A stretch of DNA of 64,000 nucleotides from Palaemon carinicauda (lineage: Eukaryota > Arthropoda > Malacostraca > Decapoda > Palaemonidae). Below, piece after piece: positions 35,625 through 44,276 of the stretch. The stretch is taken from NCBI RefSeq assembly GCF_036898095.1, contig NC_090751.1, positions 80,010,157 to 80,074,156 on the forward strand. Direction: 5' to 3'. The notes beneath the pieces are model-generated. The model worked only from the letters and a program-made list of their open reading frames with translations. It was not told where the DNA came from and ran no database searches. Numbering within the stretch: the stretch's first letter is position 1; each line of letters starts with the position of its first letter. The position numbers were made by a program, and so were the translations under genes.

Positions 35625-36514
35625 CCCAAATAGCTGACTTCCTTCTACATCTTAGGAATGAGAGATCCCTTTCAGCCCCTACGATTAAAGGGTATAGGAG
35701 TATGTTGGCTTCAGTTCTCCGCCACAGAGGTTTGGACCTTTCTGCCAACAAGGACCTTCAAGACATTCTTAAGTCTTTTGAGACGTCTAAAGAGCGTCGT
35801 CTATCCACTCCAGGCTGGAACCTAGACGTAGTCTTAAGGTTCCTTATGTCTCCTAGGTTCGAACCTCTCCAGTCAGCTTCCTTCAAGGACCTTACTCTTT
35901 TTCTCGTCTGCCTTGCAACAGCTAAGAGAGTCAGTGAGGTTCATGCCTTCAGCAAGAACATTGGTTTCACGACCGAATCTGCAACATGTTCTTTTCAGCT
36001 CGGATTCCTAGCAAAGAACGAACTTCCTTCACGTCCTTGGCCTAGATCGTTCGAAATACCTAGCCTCTCCAACATGGTAGGTAACGAACTAGAGAGAGTT
36101 CTTTGCCCTGTCAGAGCTCTCAAATTTTATCTTAAGAGGTCTAAACCTCTTCGAGGACAGTCAGAAGCCTTATGGTGTGCCATCAAGAAACCTTCGAGGC
36201 CCATGTCCAAGAATGGGGTTTCATATTATATAAGGCTTCTGATTAGAGAAGCCCACTCTCACTTAAAGGAGGAAGACCTTGCATTGCTGAAGGTAAGGAT
36301 CCACGAAGTAAGAGCCGTAGCTACTTCGATGGCCTTTAATAAAAACCGTTCTCTGCAGAGCATAATGGATGCAACCTATTGGAGGAGCAAGTCAGTGTTT
36401 GCATCATTTTTTCTTAAAGATGTCCAGTCTCTTTACGAGAACTGCTACACCCTGGGACCATTCGTAGCAGCGAGTGCAGTAGTAGGTGAGGGCTCAGCCA
36501 CTACATTCCCTTAA
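33566..36514 (+). CDS. Nested DIRS ORF3: tyrosine recombinase, likely by TGA readthrough
   Basis: Open frame that continues ORF1 after one TGA (33563-33565). It overlaps ORF2 for about 2 kb with Ser/Pro/Gly-rich sequence, and the recombinase occupies the last third or so. The recombinase would integrate circular cDNA without target duplication. Features: core-binding domain (YQSKWEVFRSWCRAN), first Arg in TAKRVSEVHAF (codon 35927-35929), and HEVR box (His at 36302-36304, Arg at 36311-36313). After W in ATYWRSKSVF comes FASFFLKDV, where the outer copy's DNA has FASFYLKDV, so the presumed nucleophile is Phe (36410-36412). A 9-bp deletion removes three residues at DLTL/FLVCL, close to the first Arg. 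Both changes cast doubt on its activity. Confidence 0.85.
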   Translation, partial: LSASPDSSRSQTQDLLASLGEERCRRPVCQLAEERLQDSILPQTTSDHITHQPLSQLQRRGQEASIAPGGVATCAEEGSGYSPGPSIPGLLQPSLSCGQEDRGLETGAGRQRAQRVCHQADVHDGDDEVGLSSGQAGGLDGLVGLERCLLSRSYSSRLPTFPEIRFRKGCLPIPSPVFWPKHSSYGLYSSDEEYSKIPTLIGHQSLPLLRRLAVESLHESSLSGESQLDFRLNQRTGSISQHRKVSTHSLPIHCVPGNGDSESGFSGFSIGPQDKPSPRVHHEHAEEEQLLGETVDESHRDPFITGPVRRARETPPPPSSIPSCSSLGQGFDSRSSLYPNHPRDEDHSPVVEAQPPSQGGSIVGYSDPQSSSLLRCIGLGLGCDLERTGMLGNVERRTGITPHQLQGATSSSFSPVELQVPPARQSGGGELRQYHSLGLHLQARRDPFEEPIRDRKGPPHLVKRSKPHSGHEVHSGRYERLSRSPKQKESGHSHGMDPPQECVQQTLDLVGSTYHRSVCHLHNQETSAVLFPCSRPCSSSCGCFSTELVPSRPVRIPTVQDNKQSSAEIHLARRDTADAGCSPLACKRMVHRGTSMASRHSQDSTSKSGPSTSTSCRQVAPKPPRSSVDCLQTVERFARARGFSKEAASAIARARRVSTRRVYQSKWEVFRSWCRANSISSTNTSVTQIADFLLHLRNERSLSAPTIKGYRSMLASVLRHRGLDLSANKDLQDILKSFETSKERRLSTPGWNLDVVLRFLMSPRFEPLQSASFKDLTLFLVCLATAKRVSEVHAFSKNIGFTTESATCSFQLGFLAKNELPSRPWPRSFEIPSLSNMVGNELERVLCPVRALKFYLKRSKPLRGQSEALWCAIKKPSRPMSKNGVSYYIRLLIREAHSHLKEEDLALLKVRIHEVRAVATSMAFNKNRSLQSIMDATYWRSKSVFASFFLKDVQSLYENCYTLGPFVAASAVVGEGSATTFP

Positions 36515-36911
36515 TCCCATAACCTTTTTTAACCTTTCTCTTGAATGCTTTTATTGTTGTTTTTATGGTTGTTACGGTAGGCTAAGAAGCCTTCCGCATC
36601 CTTTTGATTTGGCGGGTGGTCTATTCATTCTTGAGAAGCGCCTGGGTTAGAGGTTTTGTAGAGGTCCTTTAGTAGGGGTTGCAACCCCATATACTTTGGC
36701 ACCTTTGGGTTGATTCAGCCTCCAAGAGGAACGCTGCGCTCAGTAAGGAAGACGAACTTAAAAAAGAGGCAGAGTAACGGTTCAATTCGACTTCCTTACC
36801 AGGTACTTATTATTTCATTGTTATTTGAGATAACTGTTATATGAAATATGGGATACTTAGCTATCCTTTAATCTTGTACACTGGTTTTCACCCACCCCCC
36901 TGGGTGTGAAT

Positions 36912-37003
36912 CAGCTACATGATTATCGGGTAAGTTTAATATTGAAAAATGTTATTTTTATTAGTAAAATAAATTTTTGAATATACTTACCCGATAATCA
37001 TGA
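36912..37003. repeat. Internal complementary region, nested DIRS
   Basis: CAGCTACATGATTATCGGGT, TAAGTTTAATATTGAAAAA (complement of the left tip at 31062) abuts TGTTATTTTTATTAGTAAAA (complement of the right tip ending at 37240). This is the sequence expected of a head-to-tail circle junction. Confidence 0.9.
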
Positions 37004-37046
37004 TTTAATCGACCCTCCCTTCCTCCCCATAGAGAACCAGTGGACC

Positions 37047-37200
37047 GAGGAATAATTGAGGAGGTGTCAACAAGAAGTACTTGAGTACCTGGCCACAGGT
37101 GGCGCTGGTAAGTACACCCCCTTCTAGTATTGTGATAGCTGGCGTATCCCTCCATAGAATTCTGTCGGGCAACGGAGTTGACAGCTACATGATTATCGGG
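37047..37200 (-). repeat. Right inverted terminal repeat, nested DIRS
   Basis: Complement of 31081-31234. The unequal tip TAAGTATATTCAAAAATTTA to AATAACA follows at 37201-37240. Confidence 0.94.
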
Positions 37201-39476
37201 TAAGTATATTCAAAAATTTATTTTACTAATAAAAATAACATATTTCCTCAAGTATATGACTAAGTTAGAGAGAGAGAGAGTTAGGAGGAGTTCGGCTCGC
37301 TCTTTACTTTATTCCTCCCCCCATGATCCTCAACCTTTTCCTCCCCCTGTAGTGGCTACCCCCGAACCTATTATTAGTGCTCAGCCTGATATGTCGGATG
37401 TTTTACGTGCCATTCAGGCTTTAGGTGATAAGGTGGAGTCGGTAGTGAGTGACCACAAGTTTCTCTTGGCAGATGTCAAGGAACTTAAAGTGAAAAGTGC
37501 AGTGGGAAGTGGTAGTGCCAGTGCTGTGCCTAGTGTCAGTGTCAGTGTTGCGCATGAGGATACTTCTGTGCGTGCCAGTCGTCCTCCCAGTCCGGGACCT
37601 CTTGCAAGCTCCCAAGCCCAGGGGAGAAGCAATGTCGAAGGGCAAAAGGGTTCGGCAGGCCTTGATCGGCGCACAGTAGTATCCTCAGTGGTTGCGGGCG
37701 TATCTTATAGAGATCGTCACTTCCACTCTCAGACGATTGAGCCCTTTATTTCCTCGTCTGCAGAAGATGTTTCCGGGAGGAAACGCTGGACCCAGGTCTC
37801 AAGGCCTCTTAAGCGTAAGGTCCAGACCGCGCGAGTCCAACAGCCCGGGTGTAGCCACTGGGCTAGCTCGGACTCGCCGCAGTCATCGGATGGCTGCACG
37901 CCTCCTAAGAGAGGTAAAGCTTTGCCTCAACAGACCTCAACTTCTGTTAAAGCTATGCCTCAACAGACCTCAACTTCTGTTGATCCCAAGTTGGCTATGC
38001 TGCAGACTATGCAGTCGCAGCTTGCGGTGTTGATGCAGGAGTTTCAGGCAGAGAAGGTTATCACACCTCCTCCTGCGAGCGCTCCCCCACCTCTGCGCAG
38101 TCCAGCCTGCCAGACGTATGAGGTTGAGGTTCCTCAAGCTACCTCCATGCGTGAGCTGCCTCTTTGGGAGTTGCCAGATACCAGCGCTGTGCAGCAACCT
38201 CCACTTTCCTTGAGGCAGGAGCCTCTTGCCACGCGGCAACCTCCTCAACACTTGGGGCAGGAGCCTTATGCTTTGCAGCAACCTCCTCTACCCTTGAGGC
38301 AGGAGCCTCTTGCGTTGCAACCATCCTCGAGGCAGCAACCTCTTGCGGTGCGACAACCTCCACCATCCTTGAGGCAGCAACCTCAACTCTTGCAGCAGCC
38401 ACCTCCACTTTCCTCGAGGCGAGAACCTCAACTCTCGAGGCAAGCACCTCAACTCTTGAGGCTAGAACCTCAACTCGTGGGACAAGAGCCTCTCTCTGCG
38501 CAGCCACCTCAACCCTTGAGGCAAGCGCAACCCTTGAGGCAGGAACCTCATGCTATGAGACAGCCACCTCAACGCATGCAGCAACCACATTCTTCTCAGC
38601 TTAAGCCGCTTCCTTTTCAACTTGAACCGCAGACTATGCAGCATGAGCCTCATGCTTTACAGCATTCGCCTCTCACCACGCTTGCTCCTCAGACCCCCGC
38701 AGAACCTCCTTCATCCCAGCCTCAGGACTTTGTCATTACCAGCCCTCATCCTCTTCAGCAGAGTCTTGAGGATGAATCCGCTAGTGCGCATGCACCCGTT
38801 CTTCAGGATTCAGCCATTCAGCATACTGCTTTATCGTTACCTCTCGCTTCTCAACACTCAGGTGATGAGGTTTCTGAGGATGAAGCGGCTCACCTGGATG
38901 ATCCTTCATCTGATGTGGAGGAACCCAAGTCATTGCCACCCTCCATTGACTTTCGCAAGGTCCTTACTCTTTTCAGAGAGTTATACCCTGAACATTTTGT
39001 TTCTGCTACCCCTCGTTCTCCTCCATCCGAGTTCTCTCTAGGCATGCAACCTGTTAAGTCTGCCTACACTAAGCTTGTCTTCGCCAGATCGTCAAAGAGA
39101 GCTTTGAGAATATTAGGGGATTGGTTGCAGTCCAAGCAGCAACTGGGAAAGACGTCTTTTATGTTTCCGCCTCCTAAGCTGGCTTCTAAGTCGGGAGTCT
39201 GGTATGCCACGGGAGAGGAACCAGGCTTGGGGGTCCCTGCCTCTGCCCAGGCTGACTTCTCAAGTTTGGTTGACTCTCCACGAAGGTCGGCTATGAGACG
39301 CTCTAAGGTCTGCTGGACCTTTTCTGACCTGGACCACTTCTTAAAGGGAGTCTTTCGCGCCTTTGAAATTTTTAATTTCCTCGACTGGTGCCTGGGGGCC
39401 TTGAGCAAGAAGACTGCCCCTTCTGACAAAGACTCGGCCATGCTGATTATGTCCTGTATGGACAAAGCAATTCGCG

Positions 39477-41930
39477 ATGGTTCCGGCGAACTTGCCTCTA
39501 TGTTTGTATCGGGAGTCCTCAAGAAAAGGGAACAACTTTGCTCCTTCCTTTCCACTGGTATCACCTCTTGCCAAAGGTCACAGTTACTTTTTGCTCCTCT
39601 TTCTAAGTTCCTGTTTCCTGAGGATCTTATCAAGGAAATGTCTGCGGCTCTTATACAGAAGGATACGCATGACCTCGTGGCCTCTTCAGCACGGAAGGCT
39701 AAGGTTGCACCTTCAGTACCTAGAACTTACCGCACCCCAGTGGCTGATACTCCTGCTACCAGATTTATTCCGCCCTTTCGTGGCAGAGCCCCCAGCCGAG
39801 GAAGTACCCGCCCAGACGGTCACAGGGGCAGGTCCAAGAAAGGTACCAAGTCTTCGAAAAGCAAACATTGACTCTCCTCCTCTCCAGACAGCCGTAGGAG
39901 CCAGACTCAAGACCTTCTGGCAAGCTTGGGAAAGAAGAGGTGCAGACGCCCAGTCTGTCAAGTGGCTAAGGGAGGGTTACAGGATCCCATTCTGCCGCAA
40001 TCCCCCTCTGACCACTTCTCCCATCAACCTCTCTCCCAACTACAAGGAAAAGGACAAGAGGCTAGCGTTACATCAAGAGGTGTCGCTCCTGTTACGGAAG
40101 GAGGCAGTGGTGATAGTCCGGGATCATCAATCCCCGGGCTTTTACAACCGTCTCTTCCTGGTGGCCAAGAAGACAGGAGGTTGGAGACCGGTGCTGGACG
40201 TCAGTGCGCTCAATGCTTATGTCACCAAGCAGACGTTCACTATGGAGACGACGAAGTCGGTCCTAGCAGCGGTCAGGCAGGAGGACTGGATGGTCTCGTT
40301 GGATCTGAAAGACGCCTACTTTCACGTCCCCATTCATCCAGACTCCCAACCTTTTCTGAGATTCGTTTTTGGAAAGGTTGTGTACCAATTCCAAGCCCTG
40401 TGTTTTGGCCTAAGCACAGCACCTATGGTGTTTACGCGACTGATGAGGAATATTGCCAAATTCCTCCACTTGGCGGACATCAGAGCCTCCCTTTATTTAG
40501 ACGACTGGCTTTTAAGAGCCCCCACAAGTCGTCGCTGTCTGGAGAGTCTCAGATGGACTTTGGACTTGACCAAGGAACTGGGTCTTTTGGTCAACTTAGA
40601 GAAGTCCCAGCTTATTCCTTCCCAAACCATCGTTTACCTGGGAATGGAGATTCGGAGTCAAGCTTTTCGGGCTTTTCCGTCGGCCCCAAGAATCAACCAA
40701 GCCCTAGAGTGCATTCTGAGCATGCTGAAGAGGAACAGATGCTCGGTGAGACAGTGGATGAGTCTAACAGGGACCCTGTCATCGTTAGCCCTGTTCACCG
40801 AGTTAGGGAGACTCCACCTCCGCCCCCTTCAATACCATCTAGCAGCTCACTGGGACAAGAATATGACGCTCGAAGCGGTCTCTATTCCTGTTACCAAAGA
40901 GATGAAGACCACTCTCATGTGGTGGAAGAGCAACATCCTTCTCAAGGAGGGTCTCTCGTTAACTGTTCAGACCCCCAATCTTCATCTCTATTCGGACGCA
41001 TCAGACTCGGGCTGGGGCGCGACCTTGGACGGACAGGAATGCTCGGGAACATGGAACAAGGAACAGGAAACGCTTCACATCAATTGCAAGGAGTTGTTGG
41101 CAGTACATCTGGCCTTAATGAACTTCAAGTCCCTCCTGCTAAGCAAGGTGGTGGAGGTGAACTCCGACAACACCACAGCCTTGGCGTACATCTCCAAGCA
41201 GGGAGGGACTCATTCGAGGAAGCTGTACGAGATAGCAAGGGACCTCCTCATTTGGTCAAGAAGTCGAAACCTCACGCTGGTAACGAGATTCATTCAAGGC
41301 AATATGAATGTCTCGGCAGATCGCCTCAGCAGGAAGGGTCAAGTCATCCCCACAGAATGGACCCTTCACAAGAACGTGTGCAACAGGCTTTGGGCCTTGT
41401 GGGGTCAGCCAACGATAGATCTGTTCGCTACCTCGATGACCAAGAGGCTCCCATTGTACTGTTCCCCAATCCCAGACCCGGCAGCAGTTCACGTGGATGC
41501 TTTTCTGCTGGATTGGTCCCACCTCGATCTATATGCATTCCCGCCGTTCAAGATCATCAACAGAGTTATTCAGAAGTTCGTCTCTCACGAAGGGACACGG
41601 CTGACGTTGGTTGCTCCCCTTTGGCCTGCAAGAGAATGGTTCACAGAGGTACTGCAATGGCTGGTCGACGTTCCCAGGACTCTCCCTCTAAGAGTGGACC
41701 TTCTACGTCAACCTCACGTAAAGAAGGTACACCCAAGCCTCCACGCTCTTCGTCTGACTGCCTTCAGACTATCGAAAGACTCTCTAGAGCTAGAGGCTTT
41801 TCGAAGGAGGCAGCCAGAGCGATTGCTAGAGCAAGGAGGATATCCACTCGCAGAGTCTATCAATCCAAGTGGGAAGTCTTCCGAAGCTGGTGCAGAGCCA
41901 ATGCAGTTTCCTCTACCAGTACCTCTGTAA
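39477..41930 (+). CDS. Outer DIRS ORF2: reverse transcriptase, RNase H, methyltransferase-like
   Basis: Uninterrupted frame overlapping the end of ORF1 and lying +1 relative to it. There is no convincing ATG, so the start given is only the beginning of the open frame. RT motifs are visible: SLDLKDAYFHVPIHP (A), FGLSTAPMVFTRLM (B) and LYLDDWLL (C, LDD). RNase H follows with YSDASDSGWGATL, NCKELLAVHLAL, EVNSDNTTALAYIS and NVSADRLSRK. The C-terminal third has PTIDLFATS, LDLYAFPPFKIIN and LVAPLWPAREW, the adenine-methyltransferase-like domain seen in many DIRS elements. Catalytic residues look intact, so this enzyme may still be coding-competent although its element is broken. Confidence 0.88.
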   Translation: MVPANLPLCLYRESSRKGNNFAPSFPLVSPLAKGHSYFLLLFLSSCFLRILSRKCLRLLYRRIRMTSWPLQHGRLRLHLQYLELTAPQWLILLLPDLFRPFVAEPPAEEVPAQTVTGAGPRKVPSLRKANIDSPPLQTAVGARLKTFWQAWERRGADAQSVKWLREGYRIPFCRNPPLTTSPINLSPNYKEKDKRLALHQEVSLLLRKEAVVIVRDHQSPGFYNRLFLVAKKTGGWRPVLDVSALNAYVTKQTFTMETTKSVLAAVRQEDWMVSLDLKDAYFHVPIHPDSQPFLRFVFGKVVYQFQALCFGLSTAPMVFTRLMRNIAKFLHLADIRASLYLDDWLLRAPTSRRCLESLRWTLDLTKELGLLVNLEKSQLIPSQTIVYLGMEIRSQAFRAFPSAPRINQALECILSMLKRNRCSVRQWMSLTGTLSSLALFTELGRLHLRPLQYHLAAHWDKNMTLEAVSIPVTKEMKTTLMWWKSNILLKEGLSLTVQTPNLHLYSDASDSGWGATLDGQECSGTWNKEQETLHINCKELLAVHLALMNFKSLLLSKVVEVNSDNTTALAYISKQGGTHSRKLYEIARDLLIWSRSRNLTLVTRFIQGNMNVSADRLSRKGQVIPTEWTLHKNVCNRLWALWGQPTIDLFATSMTKRLPLYCSPIPDPAAVHVDAFLLDWSHLDLYAFPPFKIINRVIQKFVSHEGTRLTLVAPLWPAREWFTEVLQWLVDVPRTLPLRVDLLRQPHVKKVHPSLHALRLTAFRLSKDSLELEAFRRRQPERLLEQGGYPLAESINPSGKSSEAGAEPMQFPLPVPL

Positions 41931-42802
41931 CCCAAGTTGCTGACTTCCTGTTGCATCTTAGGAATGTTAGATCTCTTTCGGCTCCTACGATAAAAGGGTA
42001 CAGAAGTATGTTGGCAACAGTTTTCCGCCACAGAGGCTTGGATCTTTCCTCCAACAAAGATCTACAGGACATCCTTAAGTCTTTCGAGACCTCTAAAGAA
42101 CGTCGCTTGTCCACTCCAGGCTGGAATCTAGACGTAGTCTTAAGGTTCCTTATGTCTCCTAGATTTGAACCTCTCCAGTCAGCCTCTTTCAAAGACCTTA
42201 CTCTCAAAACTCTTTTCCTCGTCTGCCTTGCAACAGCCAAAAGAGTTAGTGAGGTTCACGCCTTCAGCAGGAACATAGGATTCACATCCGAAACAGCTAC
42301 ATGTTCCTTACAGCTCGGGTTTTTGGCAAAAAATGAACTTCCTTCACGTCCTTGGCCTAGATCGTTCGAAATTCCTAGCCTTTCCAACATGGTGGGTAAC
42401 GAGCTAGAGAGAGTTCTTTGCCCTGTCAGAGCTCTAAAGTACTATCTTAAAAGGTCAAAACCTATACGAGGACAATCAGAGGCCTTATGGTGTGCCATTA
42501 AGAAACCTTCGATGCCTATGTCCAAGAACGCAGTTTCGTATTACATAAGGCTTCTGATTAGAGAAGCTCATTCTCACATGAAGGATGAAGACCTTGCTTT
42601 GCTGAAGGTAAGGACACACGAAGTGAGAGCTGTGGCTACTTCGTTGGCCTTCAAACAGAACTTCTCTGCAGAGTATTATGGATGCAACCTATTGGAGGAG
42701 CAAGTCAGTGTTTGCATCATTCTATCTCAAAGATGTCCAGTCTCTTTACGAGAACTGCTACACCCTGGGACCATTCGTAGCAGCGAGTGCAGTAGTAGGT
42801 GA
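39872..42802 (+). pseudogene. Outer DIRS ORF3 (tyrosine recombinase), frameshifted at the end
   Basis: Open directly after the ORF1 TGA and in the same frame. The first two thirds are a Ser/Pro/Gly-rich alternative reading of ORF2. The recombinase proper begins near SRARGFSKEAARAIARARR, with a core-binding domain (VYQSKWEVFRSWCRANAVSS), ATAKRVSEVHAF (first catalytic Arg) and THEVRAVATS (HxxR box). A 2-nt loss at 42661/42662, relative to the younger copies, shifts the frame, so the final segment with the presumed nucleophile (FASFYLKDV, Tyr codon TAT at 42723-42725) is out of frame. This recombinase is predicted to be inactive. Confidence 0.85.
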
Positions 42803-43222
42803 GGGCTCAGCCACTACATTCCCTTAATCCTATAACCTTTTTTAACCTTTCTCTTGAATGCTTTTATTGTTGTTTTTGGGTTGTTACGGTAGGCTAAGAA
42901 GCCTTCCGCATCCTAGTTGATTTGGCGGGTGGTCAATTCTTTCTTGAGAAGCGCCTAGGTTAGAGGTTGTGTAGAGGTCCTTTAGTATGGGTTGCAACCC
43001 TTTATACTTCAGCACCTTAGAGTTGTTCAGCCTCCTAAGAGGAACGCTGCGCTCAGTAAGGAAGACGAACTTATTAAAGGCAGAGTAATGGTTCAAGTCG
43101 ACTTCCTTACCAGGTACTTATAATTTCATTGTTATTTTGAATAACTGATAATATGAAATACGGGATACTTAGCTTCTTGATTAACATGTACACTGGTTTT
43201 CACCCACCCCCCTGGGTGTGAA

Positions 43223-43316
43223 TCAGCTACATGATTATCGGGTAAGATTAATATTGAAAAATGTTATTTTCATTAGTAAAATAAATTTTTGAATATACTT
43301 ACCCGATAATCATGAT
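43223..43316. repeat. Internal complementary region, outer DIRS
   Basis: CAGCTACATGATTATCGGGT, TAAGATTAATATTGAAAAA (complement of the left tip) is joined directly to TGTTATTTTCATTAGTAAAA (complement of the right tip). In DIRS elements this region is thought to template the closed circular cDNA. Its two private variants match the outer element's own ends. Confidence 0.88.
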
Positions 43317-43358
43317 TTAATTGACCCACCCTTCCTCCCCATAGAGAACCAGTGGACC

Positions 43359-43514
43359 GAGGAAAAAATTGAGGTGGTGTTGTCAAGAAGTACTGGAGTA
43401 CCTGACCACAGATGGCGCTGGTGAGTACACCCCCCTCTTGTATAGCGATCGCTGGCGTATCCCGTCCGTAGAATTCTGTCGGGCAACGGAGTTGACAGCT
43501 ACATGATTATCGGG
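43359..43514 (-). repeat. Right inverted terminal repeat, outer DIRS
   Basis: Complement of 30527-30680, followed by a unique tip (TAAGTATATTCAAAAATTTA) reaching 43549. Confidence 0.92.
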
Positions 43515-43590
43515 TAAGTATATTCAAAAATTTATTTTACTAATGAAAAATGTTATTTTTATTAGTAAAATAAATTTTTGAATATACTTA

Positions 43591-43744
43591 CCCGATAATC
43601 ATGTAGCTGTCAACTCCGTTGCCCGACAGAATTCTATGGAGGGATACGCCAGCTATCACAATACTAGAAGGGGGTGTACTTACCAGCGCCACCTGTGGCC
43701 AGGTACTCAAGTACTTCTTGTTGACACCTCCTCAATTATTCCTC
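43591..43744 (-). repeat. Right inverted terminal repeat, third DIRS
   Basis: 154 bp, CCCGATAATCATGTAGCTGT to CAATTATTCCTC, same sequence class as the nested copy. The tip 43551-43590 precedes it. Confidence 0.93.
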
Positions 43745-43788
43745 GGTCCACTGGTTCTCTATGGGGAGGAAGGGAGGGTCGATTAAAT

Positions 43789-43880
43789 CATGATTATCGG
43801 GTAAGTATATTCAAAAATTTATTTTACTAATAAAAATAACATTTTTCAATATTAAACTTACCCGATAATCATGTAGCTGA
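43789..43880. repeat. Internal complementary region, third DIRS
   Basis: Reverse-orientation version: CATGATTATCGGGTAAGTAT to AATAACATTTTTCAATATTA to CCCGATAATCATGTAGCTG. It reads as a right tip joined to a left tip. Confidence 0.9.
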
Positions 43881-44276
43881 TTCACACCCAGGGGGGTGGG
43901 TGAAAACCAGTGTACAAGATTAAAGGATAGCTAAGTATCCCATATTTCATATAACAGTTATCTCAAATAACAATGAAATAATAAGTACCTGGTAAGGAAG
44001 TCAAATTGAACCGTTACTCTGCCTCTTTTTTAAGTTCGTCTTCCTTACTGAGCGCAGCGTTCCTCTTGGAGGCTGAATCAACCCAAAGGTGCCAAAGTAT
44101 ATGGGGTTGCAACCCCTACTAAAGGACCTCTACAAAACCTCTAACCCAGGCGCTTCTCAAGAATGAATAGACCACCCGCCAAATCAAAAGGATGCGGAAG
44201 GCTTCTTAGCCTACCGTAACAACCATAAAAACAACAATAAAAGCATTCAAGAGAAAGGTTAAAAAAGGTTATGGGA

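Larger units (their letters stand above)
31062..37240 (+). mobile_element. Nested DIRS-like retrotransposon, complete and young
   Basis: 6179-bp element from TTTTTCAATATTAAACTTAC to ACTAATAAAAATAACA, inserted in ORF1 of the outer element. It has complete inverted terminal repeats, an internal complementary region and three open frames. Its proteins are nearly identical to those of the minus-strand copy at 43.5-48.9 kb, which points to recent spread. Two possible defects sit in its recombinase: a 9-bp in-frame deletion, and Phe at the presumed catalytic Tyr. Confidence 0.94.
30891..39871 (+). pseudogene. Outer DIRS ORF1 (Gag-like), split by nested element
   Basis: The first exon-like part (30891-31061) begins with ATG and a Cys-rich head: CRTC, CSDC and RCEEC pairs, probably zinc-binding. 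The rest resumes at 37241 in the same frame and ends at TGA 39869-39871. The joined frame would be about 933 codons. Around 37241-37796 it has a charged segment (TKLERERVRRSSARS, then MSDVLRAIQALGDKVESV) that the younger copies lack. A very Gln/Pro/Leu-rich tract with LRQEPLA-type repeats follows, then a conserved block from SIDFRKVLTLFRELYPEHF, and a basic RGRAPSRGSTRPDGHRGRS tail suited to nucleic-acid binding. The role as structural protein is inferred from position and composition. Confidence 0.85.
30507..43550 (+). mobile_element. Outer DIRS-like retrotransposon, split by a nested copy
   Basis: A tyrosine-recombinase retrotransposon (DIRS order) of about 6.9 kb without the insert. Its left end starts TTTTCAATATTAATCTTACC and the right end is near 43549. 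It carries inverted terminal repeats, an internal complementary region, Gag-like ORF1, RT/RNase H ORF2 and recombinase ORF3. A second DIRS copy (31062-37240) sits in ORF1; removing it leaves ORF1 in frame with no obvious target duplication, as expected for recombinase-mediated insertion. The last five bases predicted from its own internal complementary region are replaced by the start of the third copy. It is dead: ORF1 is split and ORF3 is frameshifted. Confidence 0.92.

Noticed and set aside
37414..38653. Several antisense and shifted frames in outer ORF1
   Set aside because: Shadows of the repetitive Gln/Pro/Leu-rich coding sequence. One shows a matching short repeat (EVLASRV) only because the DNA is repetitive.
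30507..43550. LTR retrotransposon or endogenous retrovirus reading of the 30-49 kb block
   Set aside because: Ends are inverted, not direct, repeats. There is a tyrosine recombinase in place of a DDE integrase, no protease or envelope, and an internal complementary region, all of which mark DIRS.
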